Positions 1 through 10,534 of a stretch of DNA of 64,000 nt are shown here, in pieces. Both the position numbers and the translations under genes were made by a program. This DNA comes from a bacterium (GTDB taxonomy: Bacteria; Bacillota_I; Bacilli_A; Mycoplasmatales; Mycoplasmoidaceae): contig JAFSMC010000001.1 in the NCBI GenBank assembly GCA_017448105.1, forward strand, positions 124,001 through 188,000, read 5' to 3'. Within the stretch, counting starts at the first letter, position 1, and the number at the start of each line of letters is the position of its first letter. The notes beneath the pieces were generated by a model. It had not been told where the DNA came from. It searched no databases and saw nothing but the letters and a program-made list of their open reading frames with translations.

Positions 1-1
1 A

Positions 2-490
2 CTTGCCAAAGCTTCTAAAGCAATCATTATTGGTTTTAATGTGAAACCAATTAAGAATATTAAAGATTTAGCTCAAGAGCAAGCTATACAAATTTATTTC
101 TATAACATTATTTACAAGTTGAAAGAAGCTATCGAAGATATGCTATATGGAACTTTAGAACCAATTGTTGTCGAAGAAGATATTGGCGAAGCAGAAGTAA
201 AACAAATATGAAAACATTCAACAATTGGTACGATATGTGGTGTTAGCATTACTTCAGGAAAAATTTTACGTAATGCTAAAGCAAGAATCATTAGAAATGG
301 TAGTGTTATTTATGCCAATACTATTGCTAGTATGCAACATGGCAAAGAAATAGTCAATGAAATGTCTGCTGGTAAAGAATGTGGCATTGTTATTAATAAT
401 TTTAATGATATTAAAATCGGTGATATTATCCAAATATTTAAAGAGACCAATAAACAAGCAAAGGATGTTTTAGATGCAACAAAACAATAA
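2..490 (+). CDS. infB: Translation initiation factor IF-2, C-terminal part (5' end outside window)
   Basis: IF-2 is the GTPase that brings initiator tRNA to the 30S subunit. Only the last 162 codons are visible: the end of domain III (AIIIGFNVKP) and the C-terminal beta-barrel that binds fMet-tRNA. The GTPase domain lies upstream of the window. One in-frame TGA codes for Trp (EVKQIWKHS). The stop TAA at 488-490 overlaps the rbfA start by 17 bases, so the two genes are translationally coupled; infB-rbfA adjacency is common in bacteria. Identification is firm. Confidence 0.93.
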
Positions 491-833
491 AAAGAATTAC
501 CGCCACGACCATATTCAAAAACAAATTATGGTTATTCTTAACGAAACATTACATGATGAAATTTATGATAATATAGTTAAACTAGCCACTTTTACTGAAA
601 CTCGTTTAACAAGTGACTATAGCACTTGTACTGTTTTTGTCGATACTTATGACCGAAAAAAAATTGATAGTGTTATTAAAGCAGTTGAAAAAGCTAAAGG
701 TGTTTTTAAAACTCAACTAGCAAAAAAAATGACCATTAGAAAAATCCCGAATCTAAATTTTGTTAAAGATTGTTCTATTGACCGAGTCTTAAAAATTGAA
801 AAAATTATTCAAGAAATAAATAAAAAAAAATAA
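474..833 (+). CDS. rbfA: 30S ribosome-binding factor A
   Basis: RbfA is a small KH-fold protein that binds the immature 30S subunit and helps mature the 5' end of 16S rRNA. The 119-residue product has the usual family length. It keeps the early helix (RHDHIQKQIMVILNETL), the strand carrying STCTVFVDTYD, and a shortened end after FVKDCSIDR, where other species have LRFxxDxS. The start overlaps infB by 17 bases. The gene ends inside a strong terminator hairpin, so it is the last gene of the infB operon. Confidence 0.9.
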   Translation: MQQNNKKNYRHDHIQKQIMVILNETLHDEIYDNIVKLATFTETRLTSDYSTCTVFVDTYDRKKIDSVIKAVEKAKGVFKTQLAKKMTIRKIPNLNFVKDCSIDRVLKIEKIIQEINKKK

Positions 834-862
834 AAGGATATTGAACCCTTTTATTTTTTTTA
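827..862 (+). terminator. Rho-independent terminator after rbfA
   Basis: Perfect 11-bp inverted repeat: AAAATAAAAGG at 827-837 pairs with CCTTTTATTTT at 847-857, with a 9-base loop, and a T-rich run follows. The left arm overlaps the rbfA stop. Its A-rich left side also gives a U-run on the other strand, so it may stop transcripts of the converging gene ending at 877. It is the best-formed terminator seen between converging genes in this window. Confidence 0.75.
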
Positions 863-876
863 TTGCACACAATAAA

Positions 877-1338
877 TTATTTTTTCTTCAATTGTGATGT
901 ATAAAGTCTTTTTCCAACAATACGTTTCAGCTTGCCTCTAGTAGCAAATTTACCAGATTCTCCAGGAATTGGTTGTGTCATTAAATCAATAGTTTCTTTG
1001 AAACCTCATTTTAATGAACGCATTGACAAGAATACAATGAAAGAAGTAATTAACATTCCAACAATAACACATGCAGAAATTGTCATCCCTACACCATAAG
1101 GAGTTAGACCAACAATATTTTCTTGACTTTCATCTCATAAAATTCATTCACCATCATATAAAACATTAGCTGCAAAATCTCTGATGCCAAAGAATGATGA
1201 AAATTGCATAAGCATAAGTACAACAACAAATGCAATTGTTATGATTATTGACAAAAGAACAAAAAATCTTTTACCAGCATCTGTACTTTGCAACTTATCA
1301 ATTCTTTTTTGACGTTCTTCTTTTGAAATAAATGGCAT
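877..1338 (-). CDS. Conserved small membrane protein, function unknown
   Basis: The product is 153 residues and I do not recognise a family. A charged N-terminus (about 1-23) is followed by a hydrophobic helix (FFVLLSIIITIAFVVVLMLM), a loop with a cluster of Trp residues, a second helix (VGMTISACVIVGMLITSFIVFL), then a basic C-terminal tail with many Lys/Arg. This predicts a two-helix hairpin with a cytosolic basic tail. The ATG at 1338 is chosen over the one at 1377 because an AAGGGAAAGG ribosome-binding site sits just upstream of it. A consensus-like promoter lies at 1395-1422. Confidence 0.6.
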
Positions 1339-1394
1339 TATTTTTTTACCTTTCCCTTGTTTACGTCTAATAAACAAATGATTATTTTTAATAT

Positions 1395-1422
1395 ATTATA
1401 TACAGTATCCACAGTGCGTAAA
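1395..1422 (-). promoter_or_regulatory. Sigma-A-type promoter for the membrane protein at 877-1338
   Basis: On the minus strand TTTACG (1422-1417) and TATAAT (1400-1395) are separated by 16 bases. Predicted transcript start is near 1388, giving a leader of about 50 bases with the AAGGGAAAGG site near its end. The same TTTAC-16-TATAAT arrangement occurs upstream of the antiporter at 10535. Confidence 0.55.
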
Positions 1423-1467
1423 AATATTTTTTACAATATCGCTTTTTATGTAGCAAAAATATTGTAA
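1418..1467. repeat. Nested inverted repeats in the 1339-1561 intergenic region
   Basis: Two perfect inverted repeats are visible: GTAAAAA/TTTTTAC at 1418-1424 and 1428-1434 (3-base loop), and TTACAATAT/ATATTGTAA at 1431-1439 and 1459-1467 (19-base spacer). They lie between the end of the gene at 1562-2269 and the promoter of the next gene. They may end the upstream transcript, but no clean U-run follows, so the role is uncertain. No gene is seen in 1339-1561. Confidence 0.4.
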
Positions 1468-1561
1468 TGTTGCAAAACAACACAAAACGATGACTTTGAT
1501 TATGATTGTATTTTTACACAGCTAGTTTGAAAACAAAAAATTATTCTAATATTTTTTTCAA

Positions 1562-2269
1562 TCAATTAAAAAAATGCTGATCAACTTTATAAGCACTATT
1601 GAATGAATACTCAATAAAATTCACAATTTGATCGAATAATTCAGTTGATGAATATCTGATTTCATCAAAATGATTAAAATAATAAGAATAAATTTTATTA
1701 ACAATTTGATTGGCAATATTTTCTTTAGTAGTTTCTTTAAAAAACATTGCTTGTAAATCTTGACTTACTTTACGCATTAAATCATTATCAACAAGTTGAA
1801 ATTGACTTTGAGGATTAATTTTGGTAGTTTTACTAAAATTACTATTTAAAAAAACAAAATCATAGTCAAGATCATAGCTTTTAAAAATGTTTAAAAAATT
1901 AATTTTTAGGTCATTACTAATATTCTCATCTAGAAAAACTGTTTGTAATTTCAAAAAATCATTTTGGTTAAATGATTTGGCATATTTTTGCAATAAGGTA
2001 TCTAGAATAACTAGGTCATAACATTTAGTGATAAACATTTTTAACAAATCAGCTTTAGAACTATTTGCTAAAAAATTACTTTGTTCTTTTTGCTTGATAA
2101 ACTTAGTTAATTGGATGATCATAGTATTGATCATATTTTGTTGCTCAATATTAAATAATGGATTTTTTTGTTCCTGCATTAATAAAGCTAGTGCTTCAGA
2201 CTCTTTTTCAGACAAAATTAATTTTTTTATTTGATCATGAAAATTTTTAAAACTATCTTTTTTTGACAT
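1562..2269 (-). CDS. Helical mycoplasma protein, possibly DUF3196-like
   Basis: The 235-residue product is almost entirely predicted helix, rich in Lys, Asn, Phe and Leu, with no signal peptide or membrane segment. The first 50 residues (KKLILSEKESEALALL onward) loosely resemble the mycoplasma-specific DUF3196 family, whose members have short helical repeats; this match is from memory and weak. Its start overlaps the end of the DUF402 gene by 17 bases, so the two are co-translated. Function is unknown. Confidence 0.5.
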   Translation of the reverse strand: MSKKDSFKNFHDQIKKLILSEKESEALALLMQEQKNPLFNIEQQNMINTMIIQLTKFIKQKEQSNFLANSSKADLLKMFITKCYDLVILDTLLQKYAKSFNQNDFLKLQTVFLDENISNDLKINFLNIFKSYDLDYDFVFLNSNFSKTTKINPQSQFQLVDNDLMRKVSQDLQAMFFKETTKENIANQIVNKIYSYYFNHFDEIRYSSTELFDQIVNFIEYSFNSAYKVDQHFFN

Positions 2270-2816
2270 ATTTATTTGCGTTATCCATCATTTGTCTCAA
2301 TGTATCATTATTATATTTGGTAAACAAATCACTGTTTTTGATAAAGTCAACTAAAAAAGAACTAATTTTAAGCGATTGATTAATCAATTTTTTAGGATAA
2401 AGCATAGATTGGCAATGTTGTTGAAACTCATGTAAATCTAGTTTTTTAATGTGTTTTAATTTATTGTCAAGAAATATACCTCTGACATCTAAATCTAAAT
2501 CAATATATTTAATAGTTTCATCCTCAAAGATGAAAGGAGTAGCAACATTAAAGTAAAAAATAGTCTTGTTTTGTAATGGTGCACAAGTAACAAACAAATT
2601 GTATCACTCATCTTTAAATAAAATTAAATATGAAGCCTCATTAGCATAGAAATGATAAAACTTTTGATTCTTACCCTGGCTGATTATCCTTACCTTTTCC
2701 AAACTTAAAACTACTACTTTGTTGTCTATATGAATAATTTTTGGGAACTCAATGGTTCGGTATAAGCAACCATTAAACTTGTACGCATGTACGGAAACTT
2801 TATGGTTTACTTTCAT
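2253..2816 (-). CDS. DUF402 family protein (NtdP-like nucleoside di-/triphosphatase fold)
   Basis: The 187-residue product carries the DUF402 pattern: LYRTIEFPKIIHID near residue 17, a Trp (encoded by TGA) at WYNLFVTC, then IFYFNVATPFIFEDETIKYIDLDLDVRG. These conserved Asn and Asp residues bind metal in the family. Members such as staphylococcal NtdP hydrolyse nucleoside di- and triphosphates; others bind RNA. Activity here is inferred. It is the first gene of a two-gene unit with the helical protein at 1562-2269. Confidence 0.75.
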
Positions 2817-2865
2817 AACAAATACCTTGCTTTAAAAAAACAAGCTATGTGTTGATTATACAAGA

Positions 2866-4674
2866 TTAAATTGTTTGACCTTTTTGGAATTGAATAGTAT
2901 AAAGTTTATAGTAAAAACCTTTTTTAGCCATTAATTGATCATGTTTACCTGATTCAATAATTTGCCCATTGTTCAAAACTAAAATATTATCAGCATTTTT
3001 AATGGTGCTTAATCTATGAGCAATAATTAAACAAGTTTTGTGTGCCATTAATTTATCCATAGTTTTTTGAATTAATAATTCAGTCTTAGTATCAATAGAT
3101 GAGGTAGCTTCATCTAAAACAATAATTGGAGTGTTAGCTAAAAAGGCCCTTGTTAAGGCTAAAAGCTGTCTTTCTCCACTAGAAAGATTTGAACCATTAT
3201 CTTTTAAGATTGTGTCATAACCCTGTGGTAAACGCATAATAGTATCGTGAATACATAATTCTTTAGCAACAGCAATAATTTGATTATCAGTAATATGCAA
3301 ATTACCATACTTTAAGTTTTGTTTGATTGATTCACCAAACAAGAAAGTATCTTGCATGACAATTGTAATGTGCTTACGCAAACTTCTTCTAGTAATCAGT
3401 TCAATTGGTTGACCATCAATAGTTAATTGTCCTGAAGTTAAATCATAGAATTTAGTAATAATGTTAGCTAAAGTAGTTTTACCTGAACCTGTCGGTCCAA
3501 CTAAAGCAATAGTTTGTCTTGGTAAAACTTCAAAGTTTAAGTCTTTTAAAACTATTTTATTTGGTTGATAACCAAAACACAAGTTTTTGGCAATAATATT
3601 ACCTTTGATCTTGACAAGATCAACCGCTTTTTGATCTTCTACTTCATCAGGAGTATTAAGAATGTCAATTATTCTTTGGCCTGAAGCAATAGCTAAAAAT
3701 AAATGACCAAAACCAGAAATAATTGAGTTAAAAGAGTTAGTAAAACTTCTGGCAATACTAATAAATACTACTAAAAGTACAAAAATAGAAAATTGGTGGC
3801 CAAAAACATTAAAGTTTTGATGTAAGAAAGGAAAAATAATGTAAATGCTAACTCCAATGGCCGCAATCACAAAAAAAGCAATATTAGTCAAGAAATTGTT
3901 TAATGGTACCATTAAATTGCTAGCAGTTTGAGCTAAAATAGAGTCATAAGCTAATTGGTTGTTAGCTTCATCAAATTTTTGTACAAATTTATCTTGCATT
4001 TTGAAAACAGAAATAATTTTTACACCAGAAATAATTTCTTCACAGAAAGAATTTAAAGTGGTTAAAGCTTTTTGCTGCTTGACAAATAGTGAAGGGATTT
4101 TTTTAGTAATCATTAAGTTGATAAAAATGATTAATGGAATAGTCAATAAAGTTACTAAAGCTAAAAACCAATGAATTAGAAACATCATGATGATGTTACC
4201 CAAAATACTAATTGTTCAATAAATGAAGTTACCAAAAAATTGACCAATTAAATTAGAAATGTTTTCCACATCATTTCCCATCTTAGACATGATTTCACCT
4301 GATGGTGTGACATCAAAATATTTAATTGGTAATCTTTGCAGTTTTCTAAAGATATCTTTTCGAATGATATAAGCTCCACCTTCAGCAACTTTGGCCATTA
4401 AAGCATTTTGAATAAATTGAAAAATATGTGAACATAATGAAAGTATTAACATCATTAAAAAAATGATGACAAAGTTATCGGCAGCATTACTATAACTAAC
4501 AATATAAAATTGATAGGTATAACCAACTAAGTAAGTAATAACAATAGTAGCAATAGAAGAAATGAAAGCTAAAATAAAAGTTAAAATAAAACGTAATTTA
4601 AAGTTTTTAAAATATTTAAGTAGATGTTTAATAACATTAAAAGAAAACTTTGATACTTTTTTAGTTTTTAACAT
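2866..4674 (-). CDS. Heterodimeric ABC exporter, subunit with catalytic Walker B
   Basis: A 602-residue half-exporter with six predicted membrane helices (about 30-340) and one nucleotide-binding domain. Walker A GPTGSGKTT is near residues 393-401. Walker B is LDEATSSID with the catalytic Glu present, and the H-loop is IIAHRLSTI. The signature is NLSSGERQ rather than LSGGQ, a degenerate form. In heterodimeric exporters such as TM287/288 and LmrCD the degenerate signature faces the partner's degenerate Walker B. One in-frame TGA encodes Trp near 4216. It overlaps the partner gene by 14 bases. Substrate (drug, lipid or peptide) unknown. Confidence 0.85.
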
Positions 4675-6415
4675 TGTTTAACCCCCTTTCTCCAAGTTGT
4701 GATAAGATAATTGAACGATAAATCTTATCACTTTTAGCTAAATCTTCATGTTTACCAACTGATGCTATTTTACCTTTATCCATAACAACAATTAGGTCAG
4801 CATTTTTAACTGAAGAAATTCTTTGTGCTACCACAATTAAAGTAGTGTTAGCCATAGCTTTTCTAATTCGATGTTGGAATTTAGCTTCAGTCATCATATC
4901 TAATGCTGAAGTCGAGTCATCTAAAATTAGAATCTTAGGATGTCTAATTAAACTCCTTAAAATACATAATCTTTGTTTTTGACCACCAGAGAAGTTTCTT
5001 CCTCTCTGATCAACAGTTGAAGATAAACCATTAATTTGTTTAGAAATAAAATCATCAGCGCAAACAATGTGAGCCAATTCCATAATTTCACTATCAGCAA
5101 TCTTTTCATCAACAAGTTGCATATTGCTTCTAATTGTTCCAGAAAAAAGGAAATTGTCTTGTAAGACAATAGCAATTTTTTGATATAAACTTTCTAAAGA
5201 AATGTCTTTTATATTATGACCACCAATAGTAATAATGCCATTAGTTGTGTCATATAGTCTAGTAATTAAATGTACTAGTGATGACTTGCCTGAGGCGGTA
5301 GAACCAATAATCCCAATCATTTTACCTTGAGGAATTTTTAAGTTGATGTCATTGAGAACATAAGTATTGTCAGTGGTTTTCTTATAAGAAAAGTCCACAT
5401 TACTAAATTCAATATCTAAAGCATCATCATCTAAAATAATAGATTTTTTCTTTTCTAAAATAGTTGGATTAGTATCAAAAATTTCTACTATTCTTTTTAC
5501 TGATGCTCGAGAACGCAAAACATTAATTACCACCATAGAAAAGATTAAAATTGCCCCTAAAATCATCCATAGTAAGTTGATACACAAATAAATTTGTGCT
5601 CCATTAGCACTTGGTTGGGTATTAGTTGCTAAAAAAATACATGAAGTGGCAACATAAATAACACAAGCAGTAAAAGGAATTAGTAGAGCAAAATATATTC
5701 ACAATTTAATATATAAATGCTTTCGACTATGAGAAAAATGGTTAAATCTTTTATCTTGTTCTTGTTCAATTTGAAAAGATCTAACTACTTGCATCCCTAA
5801 AATGTTTTCTCTCAAAACTTTGTTAGTTTTATCAAGTACTTTTTGTGATTTAAAAACTAAAGGATTAACTTTAGTCCAAATAGTAACAAACCCAGTAATA
5901 ATTACTAATATTAAACCAATTGCAATATAGCCAATTACTGGTTGAATAATAAAAGTAATAACTAAACTTCCAACTAATAAAATAGGAGCTTTAATTATCA
6001 TGGTTAAAACCATTTGGATAGTAGTTTGAATCTTAGTTACATCATTAGTAAAACGGTTTAATAAACTTGCCACTCCAAACTTATCCATGTCAGCAAAATT
6101 GTAATGACATATTTTTAAAAACGCATAGTGACGGATTTCCTTAGCAGCTTGTAAAGATGATTTTGAGCCCAAGTAAGAACCTAGCATACCAAAGATTAAA
6201 GAGACAATAGCAAAGCATAAAACTAATGTTAAATATACTCAGTATTCATGTCAAACACTAAAGGTTACTGATTTTTGATTTTCTAATAAACCAGTAATAG
6301 AGAATAAAAAGATAGTTTGAGCAATATCTGACAATCCTTGCAGCAAAACAAAAATAACAGCTCAAAAAGCTAAAAGTTTAGTATTTTTAGAATAACAATA
6401 GATGATTTTTTTCAT
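4661..6415 (-). CDS. Heterodimeric ABC exporter, subunit with degenerate Walker B
   Basis: A 584-residue half-exporter: about six membrane helices, then an ATPase domain with Walker A GSTASGKSS near 374-382 and a canonical FSGGQKQR signature near 475. Walker B is ILDDSTSALD, where the catalytic Glu is replaced by Asp, as in the TM287/LmrC type. Paired with the gene at 2866-4674 it makes one consensus and one degenerate ATP site. The start ATG at 6415 gives MKKIIYCYSKNTK and a full first helix. TGA codes for Trp at several places. The gene order resembles the MG014/MG015 pair of M. genitalium as I recall it. Confidence 0.85.
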
Positions 6416-6463
6416 TGATATACATTAATTTTATCTTAAAATAAAATTAATATTGTGATTATT

Positions 6464-6541
6464 GTTCACATAGCTCAATTTGGAAAGAGCAGTAACCTCC
6501 TAAGTTACAGGTTAGTGGTTCAATTCCACTTGTGAACGCCA
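6464..6541 (+). tRNA. tRNA-Arg (anticodon CCT)
   Basis: Complete cloverleaf: acceptor GTTCACA/TGTGAAC, D-stem GCTC/GAGC, anticodon stem GTAAC/GTTAC with loop CTCCTAA, T-arm AGTGG/CCACT around TTCAATT, and an encoded CCA. The anticodon CCT reads AGG. It stands alone on the plus strand between two minus-strand genes. Confidence 0.93.
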
Positions 6542-6556
6542 TAATTAAAACTAAAA

Positions 6557-8164
6557 TTAAGCCACTTTGACTTCTTCAATTGGATAGTCTAATTCATTGA
6601 AATGGGTATTCTTTTTAGTAGTTACTGTTATAGTAGATAAAACACCAAGTTGACCAATGAACATTAAAAGGATAAGATATAGTAATCCTCATCATTTTAC
6701 AACACTAGTAATACCAAAGCTTAATCCAACTGTGCCAAAGGCAGACATAATTTCAAAGACAATATCAGTAATTGTGAAATTATGAGATTGCAAGACAGGA
6801 ATAGAAGATCAAATCACAAATGAACCAATCACAATTAAAAGTTCTGAAGCAAAAAGCACAATAAATGCATCTTTAATAGTTCCTTCATCAAGTTTATGAT
6901 TTGATAGAATTACTTTATCACGTCCTAAAATTTTAGCAAATAAAGTAATACAAACAATGGCAATAGTTGTTGTTCTAATACCACCAGCTGTTGAAGCGGG
7001 TGAACCACCAATAAACATAGAAAGGATATAAAGCCATTTAGTTGGTTCAGATAAAGCATGTGGTGCAATAGTTGACATACCTAAACAACGTGTGTCCAAA
7101 ACATTATAGATTAAACACATACATTTGTTGTACAGTATTGCATTACCAAATTCTTTGTGTTCATTAGCACAAGTTCAAATTGGACTGCTGTGGTTCAAAA
7201 TTTCACATAAGAAAGAAAAAACAATAGTTAAAAATGAGACAATAAAATATGTTCAAAGAGAAATCTTAGCAAACAATGTCATATTGTAAATACGATTTTT
7301 TCTTCGCATTTTAATTTTTTCATAAATATCAAAAATAACTACCGGTCCAAGACCACCAATAGTTAATTCAAAAATTAATAAAAATTGTAAAAGTGTTCCT
7401 CAATCATTACGATATGGAGCAACACTTCAATTAGAAATAATTTCAAATCCAGCATTACCCATAGCTGAGACAGAAGTAAATAGACCTACCCAAAGACTCA
7501 AACCATAATTTTTGAATTGTGGTAACATTTTTTCTGTGTCATATGTAATTTGAGTAACATGGTCAGCAGTTTGTTTATATGCTGGCAAGAAACAAAAAAT
7601 AAAACTATACAAGAAAGCAAAGATTAATTGTGCGATTACAATTGAGAGCATGGAAACAGCAACAATTTTATGGGCTGAATATAAATTAGTTCCACCTCTT
7701 TCAGATTGCAAAACATTTAAAATTAATGGATTAGCTTTATATTTACGATCAAGTTTTTGTCTAAAGAAAATTCACAAACAATAAATTATGGCTGCCGCTC
7801 CTAAACAGCCAACTTCCATATCAATAACTAGAATAATTTTTCCTCATATTGATAAATTCTCATTAATTGGAACCGGAGATAATCCAGTGTTAGAAAAAGC
7901 GCTACAAGCAATAAAAATTGCATCAAAAATAGTAATTTGTTTTGTCGATGTTACTTCATGACTAAAAGGACACCACAGCAAAACAGAGCTGATAGCAATA
8001 ATAATAAAATACAATCTAAAAAAATTTTGTGGAAGTGTGTTACCAATAAAAATAAGCTTAAAAAAAGAAAAAATTTTTCTTCCTATTTTACGCATCTTCC
8101 TCACAAAATAGTTGTTTTCTCTTTTATTTATGCTTTGGTTTGTATCACTATCACGAAACGACAT
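6557..8164 (-). CDS. ktrB: Potassium uptake channel subunit, TrkH/KtrB family
   Basis: The 535-residue protein has about ten hydrophobic segments and the four P-loop filter motifs of the K+ transporter superfamily: FSNTGLS, SAMGNAGFE, STAGGIRTTT and SAFGTVGLS, each with the filter Gly. It would carry K+ (often with Na+) across the membrane. The regulatory subunit KtrA, usually encoded next to ktrB, is not in this window. Many in-frame TGA codons are read as Trp. It is transcribed divergently from uvrB, with 80 bases between starts. Confidence 0.88.
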
Positions 8165-8244
8165 ATAAACACAATAACATAGTTTGATTTATATATATTT
8201 TACAAGAGATAAAGTTATTTAGTAAAATATAGTTTGAGTTGAAC

Positions 8245-10242
8245 ATGAACATGTATAAACCAAAAGACAGTTTTGAACTAACAACTAATCTAACCCCAAA
8301 AGGTGATCAACAACAAGCCATTAATAAATTAGTTGATGGTATTAAAAGAGGAATTAAGAAACAAGTTTTATTAGGAGCAACAGGAACTGGTAAAACTTTT
8401 ACTATTGCTAATGTTATTGCTAAGACTAATAAGAAAGCTTTAATTATTGTTCACAATAAGACTTTGGCTGGTCAACTTTATTCTGAATTCAAGGAACTTT
8501 TTAAAAATAACAAAGTTGAGTACTTTATTTCTTACTTTGACTTTTACCAACCAGAAGCTTATTTACCAAGTAGTGATACCTACATTGAAAAATCCAGTAA
8601 AGTCAATGAACAAATTGAAATGATGCGTCTTAGCACCATCCAATCACTTGCCACTGAAAAAAAAGTGATTGTTGTAGCATCGGTGGCTGCTATTTATCCT
8701 TCTGTTCCACCTGATACTTTTAATGAATTCAGAATTATCTTAAATTGTGATAGCATTCAAGATTTAAGACAACTACAATACAATTTAGTTAAACTTCAAT
8801 ACAAACGCGCTGAAGATGTTTTAAAACCAGGAACCTTCAGATCTAAAGGTGATGTTGTAGAAATCATGGAAGGCGGAACCAACAATTACAAGATTAGAAT
8901 TAGTTTCTTTGGTAACAAAATTGAACAAATTGCTAAAACTGATCCTACTACTAGTAAATTAATTGAAATTTATAAAACTTATGTTATTTACCCAGCTAAC
9001 GAATATATAGCTAATTCCGCTCAATTTAATGAGTCATTAAAAAGAATTAAAGATGAATTAGGACAAAGACAAAAATATTTCAAAACTCACAAAAAACTTA
9101 TTGAACTACAAAGAATTACTGAAAGAACTAATAGAGATCTTGAAATCTTACAGGAAAATGGTTTTTGTTCTGGGATTGAAAACTATGCCAGGCATTTAGA
9201 ACTTAGAGAAAAAGGTGAAACACCTTATACCATTTTTGATTATTTAGGCAATGATTGATTACTAGTAATTGATGAAAGTCATATGACTTTACCACAAATA
9301 AGAGGGATGTATTTTGGTGATACATCTAGAAAACAATCTTTGGTTGATTATGGTTTTAGATTACCTTCAGCTTTAGATAACAGGCCATTAAACTTCAAAG
9401 AATTTGAAAGCAAAGTAAAACAAGTAATTTATGTTTCAGCTACTCCTGGGGAATGAGAGAAAAAAGAATCTAATAATTTAATTATCGAACAAATTGTTCG
9501 TCCAACAGGTTTACTTGATCCACTAATTGAAATCAAACCAACTAAAAATCAAATTCAAGAATTATGTAAAGAACTAGATAGACAAATTAAAAATAGTGAA
9601 AAAACAATCATCACTGTTTTAACTATTAAAATGGCTGAAGATTTGACAAAATATCTAAAAGAAAAGAAATATAAAATTGCCTACTTACATAATGAATTAA
9701 ACACTTTAGAACGTAATCAAGTGATTAATGCCTTAAGAAAAGGAACATTTGATGCCATAGTTGGAATTAATTTATTACGAGAAGGCTTAGATGTGCCCGA
9801 AGTTAGTTCAGTAGTAATCTTTGATGCAGATAAACCTGGCATCTTCCGTAGTTACGATGCATTAATTCAAACCTTTGGCCGAACAGCAAGAAATAAACAT
9901 GCTCATGTTATTATGTTTGCTGACTATAGCAGTGAAGCTATGCTTAAAGCTATAAGTGAAACAAAAAGAAGGAGAAAAATCCAAGAAACATTTAATAAAA
10001 AACACCATATTGTTCCACAAACAATTAAAAAAGCTATTTATGATGGACTTGACAATAAAGCTGATGCTAAAGCTATGGAAGCAATTTTCTATAAGAAAAC
10101 TAAATCAAACAATAAATCACAGACTCGTGCTATAGCTATCTTAAAAAAACGTATGCAAGAAGCAGCTAAAAAGCAAGAATATGAACAAGCTGCTTACTAT
10201 CGTGATCTATTGTTTGAACTCGAAAGCAAATTAGATACATAA
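8245..10242 (+). CDS. uvrB: UvrABC excision nuclease subunit B
   Basis: UvrB verifies DNA damage and positions UvrC for the two incisions. The roughly 665-residue product has the normal length. It shows Walker [10 protein letters not shown] near residue 44, the beta-hairpin region around [21 protein letters not shown] (helicase motif II), [10 protein letters not shown] (motif III), helicase motifs V and VI ([22 protein letters not shown]), and a C-terminal UVR motif ([18 protein letters not shown]). Starts at 8239 (TTG), 8245 or 8251 (ATG) are possible. No Shine-Dalgarno is clear; 8245 is used here. Confidence 0.95.
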
Positions 10243-10289
10243 ATACTAAAATTGGTTTTAGAACAAAACTATTAACATCTTTTTATCTA

Positions 10290-10295
10290 TATAAT
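10290..10295 (+). promoter_or_regulatory. -10 element for the tRNA-Lys/tRNA-Leu pair
   Basis: TATAAT lies 8 bases before the 5' end of tRNA-Lys, a fitting distance for transcription to start at or near the mature tRNA end. No good -35 hexamer is visible at the usual spacing. Confidence 0.45.
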
Positions 10296-10303
10296 AATAA
10301 AAT

Positions 10304-10379
10304 GCTTTGTTAGCTCAGTCGGTAGAGCAAGTGACTCTTAATCACTGGGTCGTGGGTTCGATCCCCTCACAGAGCACCA
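10304..10379 (+). tRNA. tRNA-Lys (anticodon CTT)
   Basis: Cloverleaf with acceptor GCTTTGT/ACAGAGC (one T-G pair), anticodon loop CTCTTAA and encoded CCA. It reads AAG. Two bases separate it from tRNA-Leu(TAG), so both are probably one transcript. A second Lys tRNA (TTT) is at 23909-23983. Confidence 0.95.
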
Positions 10380-10381
10380 AT

Positions 10382-10465
10382 GCACTCGTGGCGGAACTGG
10401 CAGACGCGTTAGACTTAGGATCTAATTCTTAATGAGTGGGGGTTCAAGTCCCTTCGAGTGCACCA
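10382..10465 (+). tRNA. tRNA-Leu (anticodon TAG)
   Basis: Class II tRNA of 84 bases with a long variable arm, acceptor GCACTCG/CGAGTGC, anticodon loop CTTAGGA and encoded CCA. It reads CUN codons. The Leu isoacceptor TAA is encoded at 23816-23901. Confidence 0.94.
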
Positions 10466-10480
10466 TTAGAATATAATTGT

Positions 10481-10508
10481 TTTACATACTGTAAAAAACT
10501 AATATAAT
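10481..10508 (+). promoter_or_regulatory. Sigma-A-type promoter for the antiporter-pepD operon
   Basis: TTTACA (10481-10486) and TATAAT (10503-10508) are separated by 16 bases, close to the bacterial consensus. Transcription would begin near 10515, leaving a leader of about 20 bases that contains the AAGGAAAA ribosome-binding site just upstream of the ATG at 10535. Confidence 0.65.
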
Positions 10509-10534
10509 AGTTTAACAAACGCAAGGAAAAAAAT

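Noticed and set aside
4957-5175. Minus-strand open frame inside the ABC exporter gene
   Set aside because: Different frame from the exporter, which is continuous and carries all ATPase motifs.
10303-10465. GCACTC resembling half of a CIRCE operator
   Set aside because: It is the acceptor stem of tRNA-Leu(TAG), and its partner GAGTGC is the other side of that stem.
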